From: Parastagonospora avenae f. sp. tritici 18332-5
Taxonomy: Eukaryota > Ascomycota > Dothideomycetes > Pleosporales > Phaeosphaeriaceae
Length of the DNA: 64,000 bases
NCBI GenBank assembly: GCA_022559985.1
Contig: JAFJTR010000100.1
Coordinates: 40,638-104,637, forward strand
Direction: 5' to 3'
A program made the position numbers and the translations under genes. The notes under the pieces were generated by a model. It saw only the letters and a list, made by a program, of their open reading frames with translations, did no database searches and was not told the DNA's origin. Positions 45,124-57,132 of the stretch are shown here, piece after piece. How positions within the stretch are numbered: position 1 is the stretch's first letter; every line of letters starts with the position of its first letter.

Positions 45124-47406
45124 TTACGGCTCCATGAAGCCGTCGCCCGTCAACTGACACTCGGTCTCGAGCGCAAAACTATCCTCCAGAGCTTGAGCTT
45201 TCTTGAATGCTGCAGCTTGGCTGACGTGCACACGTCTGCGACCAAGTGTGTTCGTGATCTCCTTCGCGTTACGCTTCTGGCCATACGTCCCACCAGAGAT
45301 GCACTTGCCGCTGTTGCGCCACTGCACGTCTGCAACGGCTTTCCATTGTGCAGTGATGTCAACAGTCATCTCCGGAGTGTAGTACAGACGGCAATCTGCC
45401 TCTTCATAGATGAATTGCAGCGCGGTACCAGACGTATCGTTTCGACGAAGGCCATCACGGTTGTTCACACCGTAGCTTGACGCGCGCGTGAAGGGAAGGT
45501 CACTGTAGTAGTCCCGTCTCAGGAGCGAGCTGTTGAGCGAAGGGTCATATTTGACAGCCGACTGCACAACACTCTGGATGTAGCTGTATGCGTAGTTGTT
45601 GACTCCCTTCACACCACCGATGGCCTGGATTGCATTCTTGTTGCTGCGGCCTCCCATGGCGATTGTCTTTACTCCCGCCTGTTGAGTCATGAACTCGGAG
45701 AAGATCGTGCAAGTCGAAGCGCAGTAACCGTCGGTGAGGATCACGATGTTCTCTGCTTTGAACCTGGGTGGCCCAGTGACGTTGGCCAAACCCCCGTACC
45801 CAGTAACATTGATACCACCCGAGAAGAACGGGATATACACGTCGGACAAATTCCAACGAGCGGGCGTGGTATACTTGTCGCCATTGACATCTTGAGGTCC
45901 GAACTTGTCTGACCACGAGGCGAAAGGCTTGCCATCTACGGTCATGTCGGTATGGTAGTCAAACCAGGACTGCTGTGCACTCTTGATGGTGTAGTTCATA
46001 TCAGACCCGCGGGGAGCGCGGGATGCCATAGCACTGAAGGACTTTCCAATCAAATCAATCGCTTCAGTGGCGCGGAAACGGTTCACACCGTAAGGGTCCT
46101 CATCGGGGAACAGCTGCTTGAACAAGTCATAGCCTTGCAGGATGGTACCTCCTCCATTGGCCTGCACATCTACGATCAGTTTGGTCTTGCCTGCCGCTAG
46201 AGCTTTCGTGATGAAGTCTTGTGTCGTTCGTTGGAAGTCATTCCTGGGCCCCGTGGAAGCTGCAAAGGTAGCTAACTGAAGTATACCCACGTCCTCGTAA
46301 CCAGGGATATCGATAAAGAAGCCATTGACATTACCCGTAGAGCTAGTAACGAGAGGCGGAGGGTAACCAGGCGATGCTCCGCCAGTCCCAACAGTACTGA
46401 GGCTGCTGGTCGAGATTTGCTGGTTTGGGATTGTGTTCACAGACTGGACTTTCGCAGTGCCGCTCTCTGCACCGTAGCTGAGCCACTTCCTGGCAAGGTC
46501 CTCACCGGTCGTCACATTGCGTAAGTTGATGATGGCCCGGGCATAGTTTTGCATGGTGTATTCGGAACCATTGGCAAACTTGAGCGTCGTTGTGTCACCT
46601 GGGTAGACGTAGCGACCACGGCCACCTCCAGTAAACGTGCCGGTGCCGCTACCACTCGTGCCGAGGCTGACTTGCGCAAGCTCGTAGAAGACATTGTTGT
46701 ACAATGCATCGCGGTCCTGTAACGATCCAAGCTGGCTCCAGTTCTCCAGCCAGGATATGGAATCCTGGCCATCAATTTCTACGACGGGGGATGGTGTGTA
46801 GGAGATGTTCTTGTACTGAGTGCCAATGACATCCGCGTATGCGAATACCGCAGGCAGCTGTTGTCCATCCTCGGAGACGGAAACAAGGGGAACTGGACGA
46901 CCCCAACTAAAGATTTGGGATACAATATCCGGGATGTAGGAGAAGTGGCCATCATGGGCTGATTGGATAAGGATGTACAGCGCCCAGCCAAAGTCGTACT
47001 CGGTCTTGAAATTGCCGACGTCGATATCGCCATCGATCCGATCTAGGCCTGCAATGATGTCGACAGGAGGCTGCACCTTCTGGACATACTCCGCAGGCGG
47101 ACTCTTGAGCTGGACGAGGGTGCTCTGCCAGTTGATGTAGGGGCGAATATCAGCGATGAGCTTCTTGCCAGATGTAGCGTTGAAAGGGACGCTGTCGAGG
47201 CAAGCGAAACCAAGGCCGGCGGGAATCTGAGTGTTTACCACTGTGGTGCCGTCGCCGTACATGTACTGCGAGACCTGAGCGCACGGTGCTGAAGACGTGC
47301 CATTGTCTTCTCGGGTCTTGATGGGCAGTGTGCGGGAAGGCTCGACCGGAGAGGCGCCAACGAGTGAGGTGAGGCCCGCGAGGGCAGCAATCTTAAACGC
47401 CTTCAT
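45124..47406 (-). CDS. secreted S41-family (tail-specific/CPAF-like) serine peptidase
   Basis: Intronless, 760 aa. Signal peptide MKAFKIAALAGLTSLVGA followed by a propeptide-like stretch with SRTLPIKTRED. The N-terminal domain includes DIRPYINWQSTLVQLKSPP and YDFGWALYILIQSAHDGHFSYIPD. The catalytic core reads TKLIVDVQANGGGTILQGYDLFKQLFP and IVILTDGYCASTCTIFSEFM; the Ser in CAST near residue 563 is the likely nucleophile. GVKTIAMGGRSNKNAIQAIGG follows. The fungal S41 family is secreted and about 650-780 aa. Biological substrate unknown. Confidence 0.88.
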   Translation of the reverse strand: MKAFKIAALAGLTSLVGASPVEPSRTLPIKTREDNGTSSAPCAQVSQYMYGDGTTVVNTQIPAGLGFACLDSVPFNATSGKKLIADIRPYINWQSTLVQLKSPPAEYVQKVQPPVDIIAGLDRIDGDIDVGNFKTEYDFGWALYILIQSAHDGHFSYIPDIVSQIFSWGRPVPLVSVSEDGQQLPAVFAYADVIGTQYKNISYTPSPVVEIDGQDSISWLENWSQLGSLQDRDALYNNVFYELAQVSLGTSGSGTGTFTGGGRGRYVYPGDTTTLKFANGSEYTMQNYARAIINLRNVTTGEDLARKWLSYGAESGTAKVQSVNTIPNQQISTSSLSTVGTGGASPGYPPPLVTSSTGNVNGFFIDIPGYEDVGILQLATFAASTGPRNDFQRTTQDFITKALAAGKTKLIVDVQANGGGTILQGYDLFKQLFPDEDPYGVNRFRATEAIDLIGKSFSAMASRAPRGSDMNYTIKSAQQSWFDYHTDMTVDGKPFASWSDKFGPQDVNGDKYTTPARWNLSDVYIPFFSGGINVTGYGGLANVTGPPRFKAENIVILTDGYCASTCTIFSEFMTQQAGVKTIAMGGRSNKNAIQAIGGVKGVNNYAYSYIQSVVQSAVKYDPSLNSSLLRRDYYSDLPFTRASSYGVNNRDGLRRNDTSGTALQFIYEEADCRLYYTPEMTVDITAQWKAVADVQWRNSGKCISGGTYGQKRNAKEITNTLGRRRVHVSQAAAFKKAQALEDSFALETECQLTGDGFMEP

Positions 47407-49657
47407 GACGTAAGACTAGCAAGCGGGATTGAGCCGTGTAAAGCGAGTGGATAGCTCAAAGAATGGGGAGGTGAGCCGTAACGATCGTAAGAAGGTCAGG
47501 TCGAGGATGAGGCAGAAACGAATGTAAGGTGCCAGATGGCGGTTGAGGGGGAGCGGAGGGAGATTGTTGGGGTGTGGAGCAATCTGCTCAGAGGCGATTG
47601 CCTTTTGATGTCGAAGGAAGGAGCAATAGAGGGTCACGTGCGGTGCCCCGGTATCAACAAACGGCTACTACGTGCAATTACGGCACTCTCACCCGCAGTG
47701 CGACCGTGAAAGAAGTGAGCGATATCTGGTTTCCAACAAGTCGGAGACTCCCACTGGTGACAGACTCCCTCCTCTTTCAATTAAACAAAAGACACTAGGA
47801 GGAAGGTGGTGTACGGGCCTGACGGCTAGCAGTAACGCACGCCTAATGGGCCTGAACGGGTACAAATACTAGTGACGAAAAACTCCGTCTGTGACACCTG
47901 ACGAACTAAGCGCATGTCGTTTGAGTAACAGCGCGTGCACTAGGATACTCAAGCTGTGTACAAACGTGCTTCGAGAGTGTCACGCCAATCATGATTGCGT
48001 GGGTAGCACATCAAATGCCTATACGGGAACATGTTAGAGCAAGGGTACAGATACCAGATGAGCCGCAAACGATATCGCCTCCGTTAAGGCGTGAGAGGTC
48101 GAATCAGGTCCTCCGAGGCAGTCTTGATCAAGGCCCTGCGCAATAAGGCGAACCTTCCATGTCGCATAGCGCGTCCTCGAGGAGCCATCTGTAATGGTCG
48201 AGCACATGACGGCTCGCGTTGGTCACCACAACGCTCCTTCGGATCCTGAGGAGTGGAGTCGTCGACGCGGGTCCATGGGCCCGCCAAGCTTCCACCGGCA
48301 GGTACCCGCAGTTTATCCTGGTGCCAGCTCAACCATTGACTGAATCTTTTTGCGAAGATTGCATGCACTACCACACACCGCACCCACCAACGTGCCTAAT
48401 GTGCCACACTCACTCTGAGCGCCAATAGTTCTTCTCCTGGTGCAGTCACAGCCTCTGCCATGTCCAAATGCGCTGGACGGGTAATTGTAGAGGCAAGCAT
48501 TTTTACCACCAACACCATGGGACAATTAGGCGGACTACAGCAATCTGGGGACCGGTTATGCGAGCTGCCTATTTGATTGCGATAGGCCCCTGCCTGAGCA
48601 GATCGCCGTCCCCTGCTTGCCACGGCTATATTTTCACCCTTCCAATAGAAATTAGGGTGTCACGGTGTTGTTAGGCGAGCCATGAGGCAGATTGGCGTGG
48701 CAGCCACGCACCAGGACCTCTCCTTTGCTTTCGACAACGAGATCCAGCCACCCAACGACAAGCACCACGAGAACCGTTTGGCGCTTGCTATAAGCTTCGG
48801 TGGCACCCAGAGACTGGGCGTGATACCGTCCCCTTAGCAACCTCACACGACATGACCGCCTGGTCACGTTGTTCGAACCCGGCAGGCCGTTACTGTGAGT
48901 TAGCGCCATGGAAAATCTCCTTGCTGCAGCATTCGGCGCAACACTGCACGCCTGAACGACTATCGAGATTTCCTTGAACATGCTTTTGTGCTTGAGCAGT
49001 GATGCATAGTCGTTGCTTGAAGAAAGTTCGGCGATGAGTGTGGGATGTTTGGATCATCGGACTTTTAGCACCTTTGAAGCATGAGTTTTTGAAAAGTTTA
49101 GCTACCAACCTTGTATTGCAAGCGCTTGCGCAACGACTGCGAATATTTCGGCTCTCCAAGCTCTTCAGAAGTCTACTAGTATCCCATCAGGATCTTGCCG
49201 CTGATCGATCGAGCACTTCATCTGCAGCCTCAGCCACAGAGCATCTCGATCTCTGTGTGCAAGGGCTCGTGAATCTACGATCAATGTAACCACCGGGAAC
49301 CACTAAATGCAAAGATCACTAGTGATGAAAGAATTGACAAGGCTTGATATATACGAGACAACAGCTAAGGTCGCTCGAATGCAATTTATACAACAATACG
49401 AACCGTGGCTATGGAGAAACGCCCCTGTAATACTACATACATATGAACCCACGATTTGGGTACCACACGCCCCAGATTTTTGCCAACTTCCTATACGCGT
49501 GCCACAACTGTGCACTATTAACAATGTTCCGGACGGACCACATGGTATATCTTGATATGCGCAGAGCACAGATCAAAGCCTGTACTTCGACATGATCAAC
49601 CAGTGTATCCCGCGGGCCTCTATCACAACAGCACCAACTCCGATTCTTGCGAGCGCA
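47407..49657. other. 2.25-kb intergenic, nothing recognised
   Basis: Many short ORFs on both strands, none with a signal peptide, domain or convincing splice structure. It includes the S41 promoter (47407 to about 47800). No repeat-family member seen. Confidence 0.5.
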
Positions 49658-52173
49658 CTATATCTTCAATTCCATCCTCTCGTCAACAAATGTCGCATTG
49701 GCACCACCATGGTGATTCTTCTCATTGACCAGCGCGTTGTACTGCCACACTTGTCAGCACAGTATCACACATGTCATCACACTGTCATCACATACCTTAA
49801 ATCCAAAATTCAAGCACAACGCAACGGCCAGTCCCACACATACCACTAACGGTCCCGTAATGGCATCAAAGTCCTTGGGGCTGCGCTCGGTGATCAACTT
49901 CATCCGGTACATGTACATGCCGTAGCCCCAGGCCAGTGTGAAGGCTGCGACGCATGTGTATACAACGGCTAGGGCGCGCGCAATGTTGTTGCCCTCGCCG
50001 GCGGCGTTGTACAAGCCGAGGGATAGCGAGGCTAGCAGAACGCTGACGTGCTGCCACTTTATGAACGTACGTTGGTTCGCGAGCCAGACTTTAGCTTCGA
50101 CGCGTACAGGCCCTTGGTCTTTGATCCAGACGCCGGGGTCCCTAATGCCGGGTGGTAATTGGATCTTGCTGCGTTGCTTGCGTGCGTACTTGGAGGTAGA
50201 GAAGGAGGGGAAGAGGGAGCCAAGACCACTGACCTTGCCCATTCTGGGGCCATTATCCTCGTCGGAATCAACATCTTCGGCTATGCGGTCACCATTTTCG
50301 TGCTGTGCTTGTGAGACGTGGGAAAGATGTGAACCCACAACTGGGGGCCTCACGACGGGTTGCGAGTGTGCTGCTGAGCTTGCGTTCTTGGGTGCCGAGC
50401 GCGCGCCAGCTGGTGTGCCTACGGGCGATGAAATTGAAGGACGGTAACTTGGGCTCGCTCGGGCGCCGAAGAGTGAGCCCACTGCAAAGTCGTCTTCCGC
50501 AGCCTTGCGCTTTCGCTCCTGCTCCTCATCGAAGGCTGTCTCTGGTTCTTTTCGGATGTCATTGTCGACTTCGCTGAGCCAGAAGGGGAATGTGTTGACG
50601 TTGTCCTCGAAGAGCTTCGCAACACCTTGAACAAATTTTGAGAAGCGAGGCGACTCCTTGACCAAGTGTGAGTCTGTGAGGTCCTCGATCCATTCGTACT
50701 TCTTGGTGCCCTTGATCTTGATCTCGAGCAGAGCATATGGGAACTTGTGGATCTCGCCCTTCTTGATGGCCTTGAAGGGGAACTCCATGTTGCCGTTGTC
50801 GATGTCACGTCTATGCCAGTCATCAGGATCACGGCACGGCCTGTCCATATCCAAGGTATCTTCGCGAATCAAGGCGAGGTTGGTATCGAGGGAAATGCGG
50901 ATGCGGTCGTCGCCAGGGAACTGGAACGCGGTGCGAGTGTAGTTGGCTCGCAGCACAGGCTGGAGCTTCTGGTCCTTGACAAAGCTCTGAATCTCCGTGA
51001 CTGCCTTCTTTAGCTGGTCGACATCCTTCTGGTTCTTGTTCGGTCGGTACTCCAGCTTCTCGATGCTCTTCTCCATGTGGTACTTGTCCTGCAAGAAGGC
51101 CTGGACGTATTTTGCTTTGATGGGGAATCTAACCTCCTCGGCGTCGTCTCCCTTCTTCATCATCTTCTTTTCGAACATGATCTCTGGCTTCTCACTCAGC
51201 TGGCCAAACCACCTTAGCCTCAGCGAAGCAGCGTCTGGTTTGCTGTTGACCTTGTCCGTGTACAGCGAGAAGTCAGGGTTGTCAAAGTAGATGGAAGTGA
51301 TTGTGGGGTCGCGTTGGTTGCCCTCGGCAACCTTGGACGACTGTGGATTGTAGACGAGGACGGGGAGGCGGCGGAGAATGACCGTCTTGACTTCGAAGAG
51401 GTTGTCCATGTGGACCCAGACTGTGGCGGTTAGCTGGAGGATGCGACTGAAGAAGACTGGGACTTACACTTGAGAGAGCGGAAGCCCTCGCCGCCGGCGG
51501 TCTCCTCGCTGAATGACAACGACTCCTTGGCCTTGCCGTCAAGGCTCTGACGGACGAAGGAGTACAGTGCAGAGAGACGGTACAGCAGCGGGGAGGCATC
51601 CTCGGTGTGCAACGGGCGCTTTGTTATGCGCGCGTCGATGAAGGGCCGCAGCTTGTACGAGACGCCGCGAAGCTTGTCGTGTTTCTTGGTGGCCTTGATG
51701 ACGGCGGTGAAGTTCAGCCTACTAAAGCCCTCGAGCTCCTTGGTCTCCTGGGTGATGCTATCGAGCTCCCGCAGTACGTCCTTGAGGAGCTTTTCGCGGT
51801 CCTCTTTGCTGAGCTCCTGCTTCTTGCTCGTGTCGCCGGCTTGTGCAAACAGGCCCTCGCCCTTGTCATCCTTGTCGTCGCTGTCCTTGCCATCCTCCTT
51901 GTCCTGCGTCTGGATGCCAATGGCCAGCGGCTCTAGCTTCTTCTCGCACGCCGAGGTGCGGTCGCGCAGCTTCTGCGAGATGTCCTGGATGAAGGTATGC
52001 ACCTTCTCGAGCTGCACGTTGGCAAGCTCATTCACAAAGGCCTCCTCGTCGTCGTCAGTCCACGTTTCGTCGTCCTCGTTGTCCTTGAGCAGCTTCTTCA
52101 GCTTGTCGTAATCGACGTACTTGTCCTTCCATGGCGCATACACGCTCTTGCGCAGGGTGGTGCCGAACTTCAT
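49658..52173 (-). CDS. vacuolar transporter chaperone subunit, VTC2/VTC3 type (SPX-TTM-DUF202)
   Basis: Subunit of the vacuolar/ER polyphosphate polymerase complex. Exons: 51468-52173, 49796-51420, 49658-49741; 2415 nt, 804 aa. The SPX domain starts MKFGTTLRKSVYAPWKDKYVDYDKLKKLLK and contains the basic inositol-pyrophosphate surface KATKKHDKLRG. The join gives SLKFWVHMDNLFEVKT. The tunnel (TTM) domain has SIYFDNPDFSLY, LRLRWFGQL, FEKK, NYTRTAFQFPGDDRIRISLDTNLALIREDTLD and DPDDWHRRDID. The last motif is like yeast Vtc2/3 rather than catalytic Vtc4, so a regulatory subunit is more likely. A Ser/Pro linker leads to three C-terminal membrane helices (DUF202). The small last exon encodes YNALVNEKNHHGG to MELKI. 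Confidence 0.9.
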
Positions 52174-53416
52174 CGTCGTGCGTCTGCGCTAGATGTGGTG
52201 TTGATGGCGATGCAAGGGAAGGGAAGGGAGCAACACCAACAATTGCAGTCCAGTAGCGATAGCGGATGTATTCCAAGGGAGTTCCAGCGAAAGAAAAGGT
52301 CTTCACCACGACGCAAGAAGCTCGCGAAGCTGTGGATGCGCGACTGGGTAGAGCTTCCTCAACCAATGCCCAGCCAATGACGGCGCACGTGCAGCCCACT
52401 TGTCGCGTTCCGTCATAGCTGCGCACGGCCGTCCGCCGTCTTGGAAGGAAGCATTTGAAGCAAGCAATTGAAGCAATTGTATCTTCCACGACTTTTTTGC
52501 TCTATCGTGCTGACATTAAGCCTGTCTTGGCAAGCAAAAGGATGTCACATACCGTCCATCAAAAGCTTCTTATCTCCTCCACGACTGTCAAACTGCAGAG
52601 ATTCACGCCCGCAAGCTTGAAACCCCGACAAGGGTACCCGTACATGCCTCGGCGTTAACGAGGCTAATCTGACTGTTGCACGGCGACGATGCAGCACGGT
52701 CTGTAAACCTTCAGCGACACAGCCAATCTTCACTGTCGTAAACAATCACCTCACAAGCGTGTTCCCTGCTACACGCACTCGTCAAAATGAGAGTTGAATA
52801 TACTACACCTTCGCTGCCAGCATCAAGGGTATAGCTGCAAGACCTATTTGAAAGCAGTATACGTGACCCAAGGTTTTGTGGGACACTTGAGATTGATCGT
52901 CTCCAGACTGGCTGACACCAAAGCTTGTTCTCATACTTGATGCAAGGAGTGTTGATCTTCTTCGAAACCACTCGAGTATGCATCGAACTTTCACAGTTGA
53001 TAAGAATCAATTGTGTGGAGGCTAATTGCTGTAGAGTGAGGCGTAGGGTATGCCCCACATCACCACCTGTGAACATGCAGTTCATAATGGCCTTGGCACC
53101 GGCACATCGTAGTAGCACCACAGAATCGAGTGCTCGCATGCAGGCTCTATATGATGGCAATATACGACTTCTTGCTTTCTCGAGCCAAGTAACGATAGCT
53201 GCCCGAAACGCCTGGTTGAGATGATCGTGCAGATATCAACAAATGAGTGCTTCGTCATTTCAATCTTGGCAGGAAGATGTCTATTTCGCATGTCTCCTAC
53301 ATCTGGTAGGCATCTGGGCCATCCAAACGGAATCGACAAACTTTGCCGCATAGAACAATAGCTCGGGCTTTTTTGAGGTGTTCTCAGTACGCACTGAAAT
53401 TCGTTCAATACCAAAC
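52174..53416. promoter_or_regulatory. divergent promoter region (VTC gene / DUF1996 gene)
   Basis: 1243 bp between divergent starts. ORFs here (52545-53561) show no domain. No PHO-type CACGTG motif was recognised, though I could not search exhaustively. Confidence 0.4.
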
Positions 53417-54701
53417 ATGAAGTGGTATACGATACTTGCCCAAGCCGGACTGGCTCAAGCAGCCCTACGATTTGGGTGCAGCAGCGTTTCAATACAGCGT
53501 CTAGATCCCGTGGTACAACCTGGGTCAATCCCTTCAGCCCATGTTCGTTGCCCAAGTACAAAGAACTGATCTTGAACTAACGCAATCACAAGGTGCACCA
53601 GATCGTTGGCAAGTTAGATTCAGCACCGGGTAACGACACTTTACTGACGCAATCTTAGGCGGCAATGCTTTCAATGCAACGATGACTGGTGACATTGGGG
53701 AGAAGGGCTCTTGTACTACTTGCGTTTACACCGAAGGTGAGCTGCTCCTGTCCATGCCAAACAATAGCGCTAACAATGGGTTTAGACTTTTCCAATTACT
53801 GGACGGCTGCGATGTACTTCAAACATGAGAACGGTTCGTTCAAGCGCGTTCCAATCTATCCAAATGCTCAACTCGGTACGTGCATCAAGCAGAGTCGCAA
53901 GCGAGTAAGCTGTCTGCTGATATTATCAGGATACGAAGGCCAGGATGCAGCTGATATAAATGGCGGGATGACTATCTACTACACCCAGAAAGACTTCAAT
54001 GGCCCAGACCTTGACAACCACATCACTGCCTTCCCACCTGGATTTCGCATGACCGTCGGAAATCCGGCCAACTCTGTAATGAACGGCACCCGAAATGGTC
54101 TCGCATATACATGCCTCCAAACAGTCCTCACTCGCGGTTCCGAAACTTTGGATTTCCCCACCAAACCCTGTCCCGCAGGCATCATGGGTACAACATCACA
54201 TCCTCACTTATTCTTGGACAATTACTGACTTCACCCCAAGCCATCCATCACTTCCCGTCCTGCTGGGACGGTAAGAACCTGGACTCGCCCGATCATCAAT
54301 CCCACATGTACAATACCGATCCCGGCCACTTCCGCCCAGCCTCTCCCTGTCCATCCTCTCATCCCATCCGTATGCCACAGCTAGCATACGAAACACTCTG
54401 GAACACGACGGCTTTCGCGGACATGTGGCCCAAGGATGGCTCCCAGCCGTTCGTGTGGAGCTACTCTGACCACAAGGGATACGGAACGCATGCGGACTAC
54501 ATGTTTGGGTGGAAAGGAGACAGTTTACAGCGTGCGATGAACGACAGTTGCATGTTCCATGGTTGCGGGAGCCCCGGAGTACAGGGAGTGTTGAAGACGC
54601 AAACTGTGGAGGAGATGAACAGGTGTAGCGTACAGAGCACGGTGGATGAAGATGTTGACGGGTGGTTGGACCATTTGCCAGGTTATGAGATGGAGGTTTG
54701 A
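53417..54701 (+). CDS. secreted DUF1996 (WSC-associated) protein
   Basis: Six exons: 53417-53542, 53593-53608 (16-nt microexon), 53659-53736, 53786-53875, 53930-54187, 54241-54701; 1029 nt, 342 aa. Signal peptide MKWYTILAQAGLAQA, then LRFGCSSVSIQRLDPVVQPG, the microexon VHQIVG, GGNAFNATMTGDIG, CTTCVYTEDFSNYWTAAMYFKHENGSF, FPPGFRMTVGNP, FPSCWDGKNLDSPDHQSHM, MPQLAYETLWNT and DYMFGWKGDSLQRAM. These are the landmarks of DUF1996. The intron after the microexon begins GC (GTTG|GCAAGT). Family members are secreted and cysteine-rich; biochemical function is unknown. Confidence 0.88.
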
Positions 54702-55346
54702 GACTTGTCCGGCGTTGATAGCGAGGCGGAGCAGCTCTTAGGTATGTACATCGCCAAACACATGTACAGACGCATATAGCAAAATAAAGCTGTACAGATA
54801 TGCTGCAACACGGTGGTCCGAAGCTTCCAACAACGGTCTTTATTCCCGTCGGCTTCGCCTCTCCACATTCCGAACAAAAGGAAATATCTCGCGTTCATGT
54901 CAAAATCTTCAGTGATTTTCGAGTTTCTCATCAATTTTGAAGCGCCACTCAGATCGGCTATCGACTATTGACTAGTCTACGTTCATATGTTGTCCAAATA
55001 GTAGCATCATTGCTAGTGGGTACAACGTTCTACAAGCATGCTGCTATGCGCAAGCAGACTTGCACTTCAAATCAAACATGAAACAAAAGAGGCCTTAATT
55101 TTGAATCATCTACTTCTGTATGCGGGGTAGGTAGGTGGCCTGATTTCAAAAGGTTCCGCCCATGGGACTACATGTAGGGTCAGTAAGGCCCTCAAGTGCG
55201 CCGGTATTCTTTGCGCCTTTCATTTCATGCCCATTTACGTCTGCTGAACGGCCTATTTTGTCGAACTAAAAGTAGCAATTGAAGGTACTTGCTCAAACGA
55301 GAGCTACACGCGGAAATCAACAACCAAGGCTTTCGACAGTCACAGG
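54702..55346. other. intergenic
   Basis: 645 bp between two plus-strand genes; AT-rich near 54900-55100. Nothing recognised. Confidence 0.5.
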
Positions 55347-56581
55347 ATGACCTCATTTCTGATACGGGACGTGCGCGTCTTCACCGGCGAATCCACGATT
55401 GAATCTGGATTTGTCTTGGTTGAGAATGGCAAGATCAAAGCAGTCGGTCCTATCTCCGATGTACCACAGCTTACCATCACTACCTACTCGAAGCCTGGGC
55501 ATACCGTGTTACCAGGCCTGATCGACTGCCACATCCACGCAGACAGGGCCGATCCCGTAGCATTGCCTCAAGCCCTACGTTTCGGCGTGACGACCGTCTG
55601 CGAAATGGGAAACGAGCTAGAAAACGTCCTCAAACTCAAACAACAAACCTTGGAACCAGACACTGCATCCTACAAAACAGCAGGCCAGGCAGCTACCATC
55701 GAAAACGGATGGCCTATCCCCGTCATCACAGCGTACAATTCGAGCCCAGAAACACTAGCCGCGATCGCAACATGGCCCAAACTGACCGACCGCAAAAGCG
55801 TGACCGAATATCTCGACTGGACCGGCAAAGAAATGCAGCCAGACTACATCAAACTAATGCACGAGAGCGGCAGCGTAATGGGCCAGCAACTCAGCCACCC
55901 CACCGTCTCGCTGCAACGCATCATCGTCGAGGAATCTCGCGCGCGCGACGCACACTTTCTGCGACCAGCAGCCCACGCAGGAAGTCGTCGACGCGTATAA
56001 GAAGAACAATGCGTGGGTTAATCCCACGCTGGCCACGGTGGGCAGCTTGACGACCGAGGGCAAGGACCTGCAGCATCAGTTCGCGCACGATCCGCGGGTC
56101 GCGGGCTTGATTGATGATGACAAGATTGGCAATCTGTGCAGGTGCATGGCGTTTGCGGCGGAGCATGGGAAAGTGGAATATGCGTATGAAAGTGTGAGGA
56201 TGTTGAAGAAGGCCGGGGTGGATATTCTATGGTGAGATTGTTGCAGTATGACTTTCGCATGTGTGAGATATCTGATGTGTTTGTAGTGGCAGCGACTCCG
56301 CAGGCCCCGCGCAAGGCACTGCGTTTGGGCTCTCGATGCATCAAGAGTTGCACCTCTTCGTTTATAAAGTCGGCATGACGCCGATTGAGGCGCTTTGCTC
56401 GGCTACGAGCGTTGTTGCGAAGTGCTTCAGGCTCGACGATCGAGGGAGACTGGAGAAAGGTCTCAATGCCGACATTTTGCTGGTGGAGGGAAATCCACTG
56501 GACGACATCTCTGCCACCTTGAATATTCGCGGTGTCTGGCGGGAAGGCAAGATGTGTAGTGCGCATGCGGAGAAGCTATAG
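55347..56581 (+). pseudogene. metal-dependent amidohydrolase with internal deletion and frameshift
   Basis: Frame 1 from 55347: MTSFLIRDVRVFTGESTIESG, LVENGKIKAVGP, metal-site motif GLIDCHIHADR, GVTTVCEMGN, PDYIKLMHESGSVMGQ and SLQRIIVEESRAR near 55946. The protein then continues in another frame with THTFCDQQPTQEVVDAYKKNNAWVNPTLATVGSL, a 55-bp intron (56232-56286) and CGSDSAGPAQG (the usual catalytic/metal Asp), GMTPIEALCSATSVVAK, GRLEKGLNADILLVEGNPL and WREGKM. Relatives have about 25 residues (a VAHA segment with a metal His) between the two halves, so about 75-80 bp are missing at the CGCGCGCGCGACG tract. As read, translation ends at 56000. Could be a real pseudogene or an assembly deletion. 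Confidence 0.8.
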
Positions 56582-57132
56582 TCGGTTGTGGTACACTGAG
56601 AAACAGGGCACGGAGTTTCGCCTTCATTTCCATCGTCTTCTATGGAGGTGCTGGCTCCATGTTGGCGTACGCGATACACTGCGTAGACTAAGCGCTTTAC
56701 ATCCGGGTAATGTTCGAGTAGTGGAGGGCTGTCTCTCACTGTCCCTGGTGACTGGATGTAGTCGTCTGGTAGTAGACTTATCTTGAATAGGTATAGTCTC
56801 CACACGGGAAGCGATGTCGTCTAAAGCTTGGTAAGATCGCAGGACTCTTGCCATGAGGTCCTTCGACCTATCCAATTGGCACCTGTTCACCACTGACCCC
56901 ATATGAAAGCAGCCACAAAGAAAGATGACGTAGAATTGATCCGAAACTCGTTTTCGAGACTCATATGTAGTCCGTTTACTCTGTATATTTGGTGTGTCCT
57001 TTTTTTTCTCATGCCGCATCGATGTATGTTGTTATTTTTACAAGATTTGCTGCAGCCCAACCCAGACTTTATGCGAGATCAACGTATCATGTACGATTTG
57101 CATGCGCTGTCTTCCCGCACCGGTCCAGTTCC
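56582..57132. terminator. convergent intergenic (amidohydrolase / aquaporin)
   Basis: 551 bp between converging genes; a T-rich tract lies at 57000-57008. No gene recognised. Confidence 0.4.

Noticed and set aside
48870..48900. Possible tRNA T-arm (GTTCGAACCC)
   Set aside because: Flanking bases do not form the T-stem or an acceptor stem on either strand.
47407..49657. Search for a gene in the 2.25-kb gap
   Set aside because: Only short, feature-free ORFs; no paired donor/acceptor structure that keeps a long frame.
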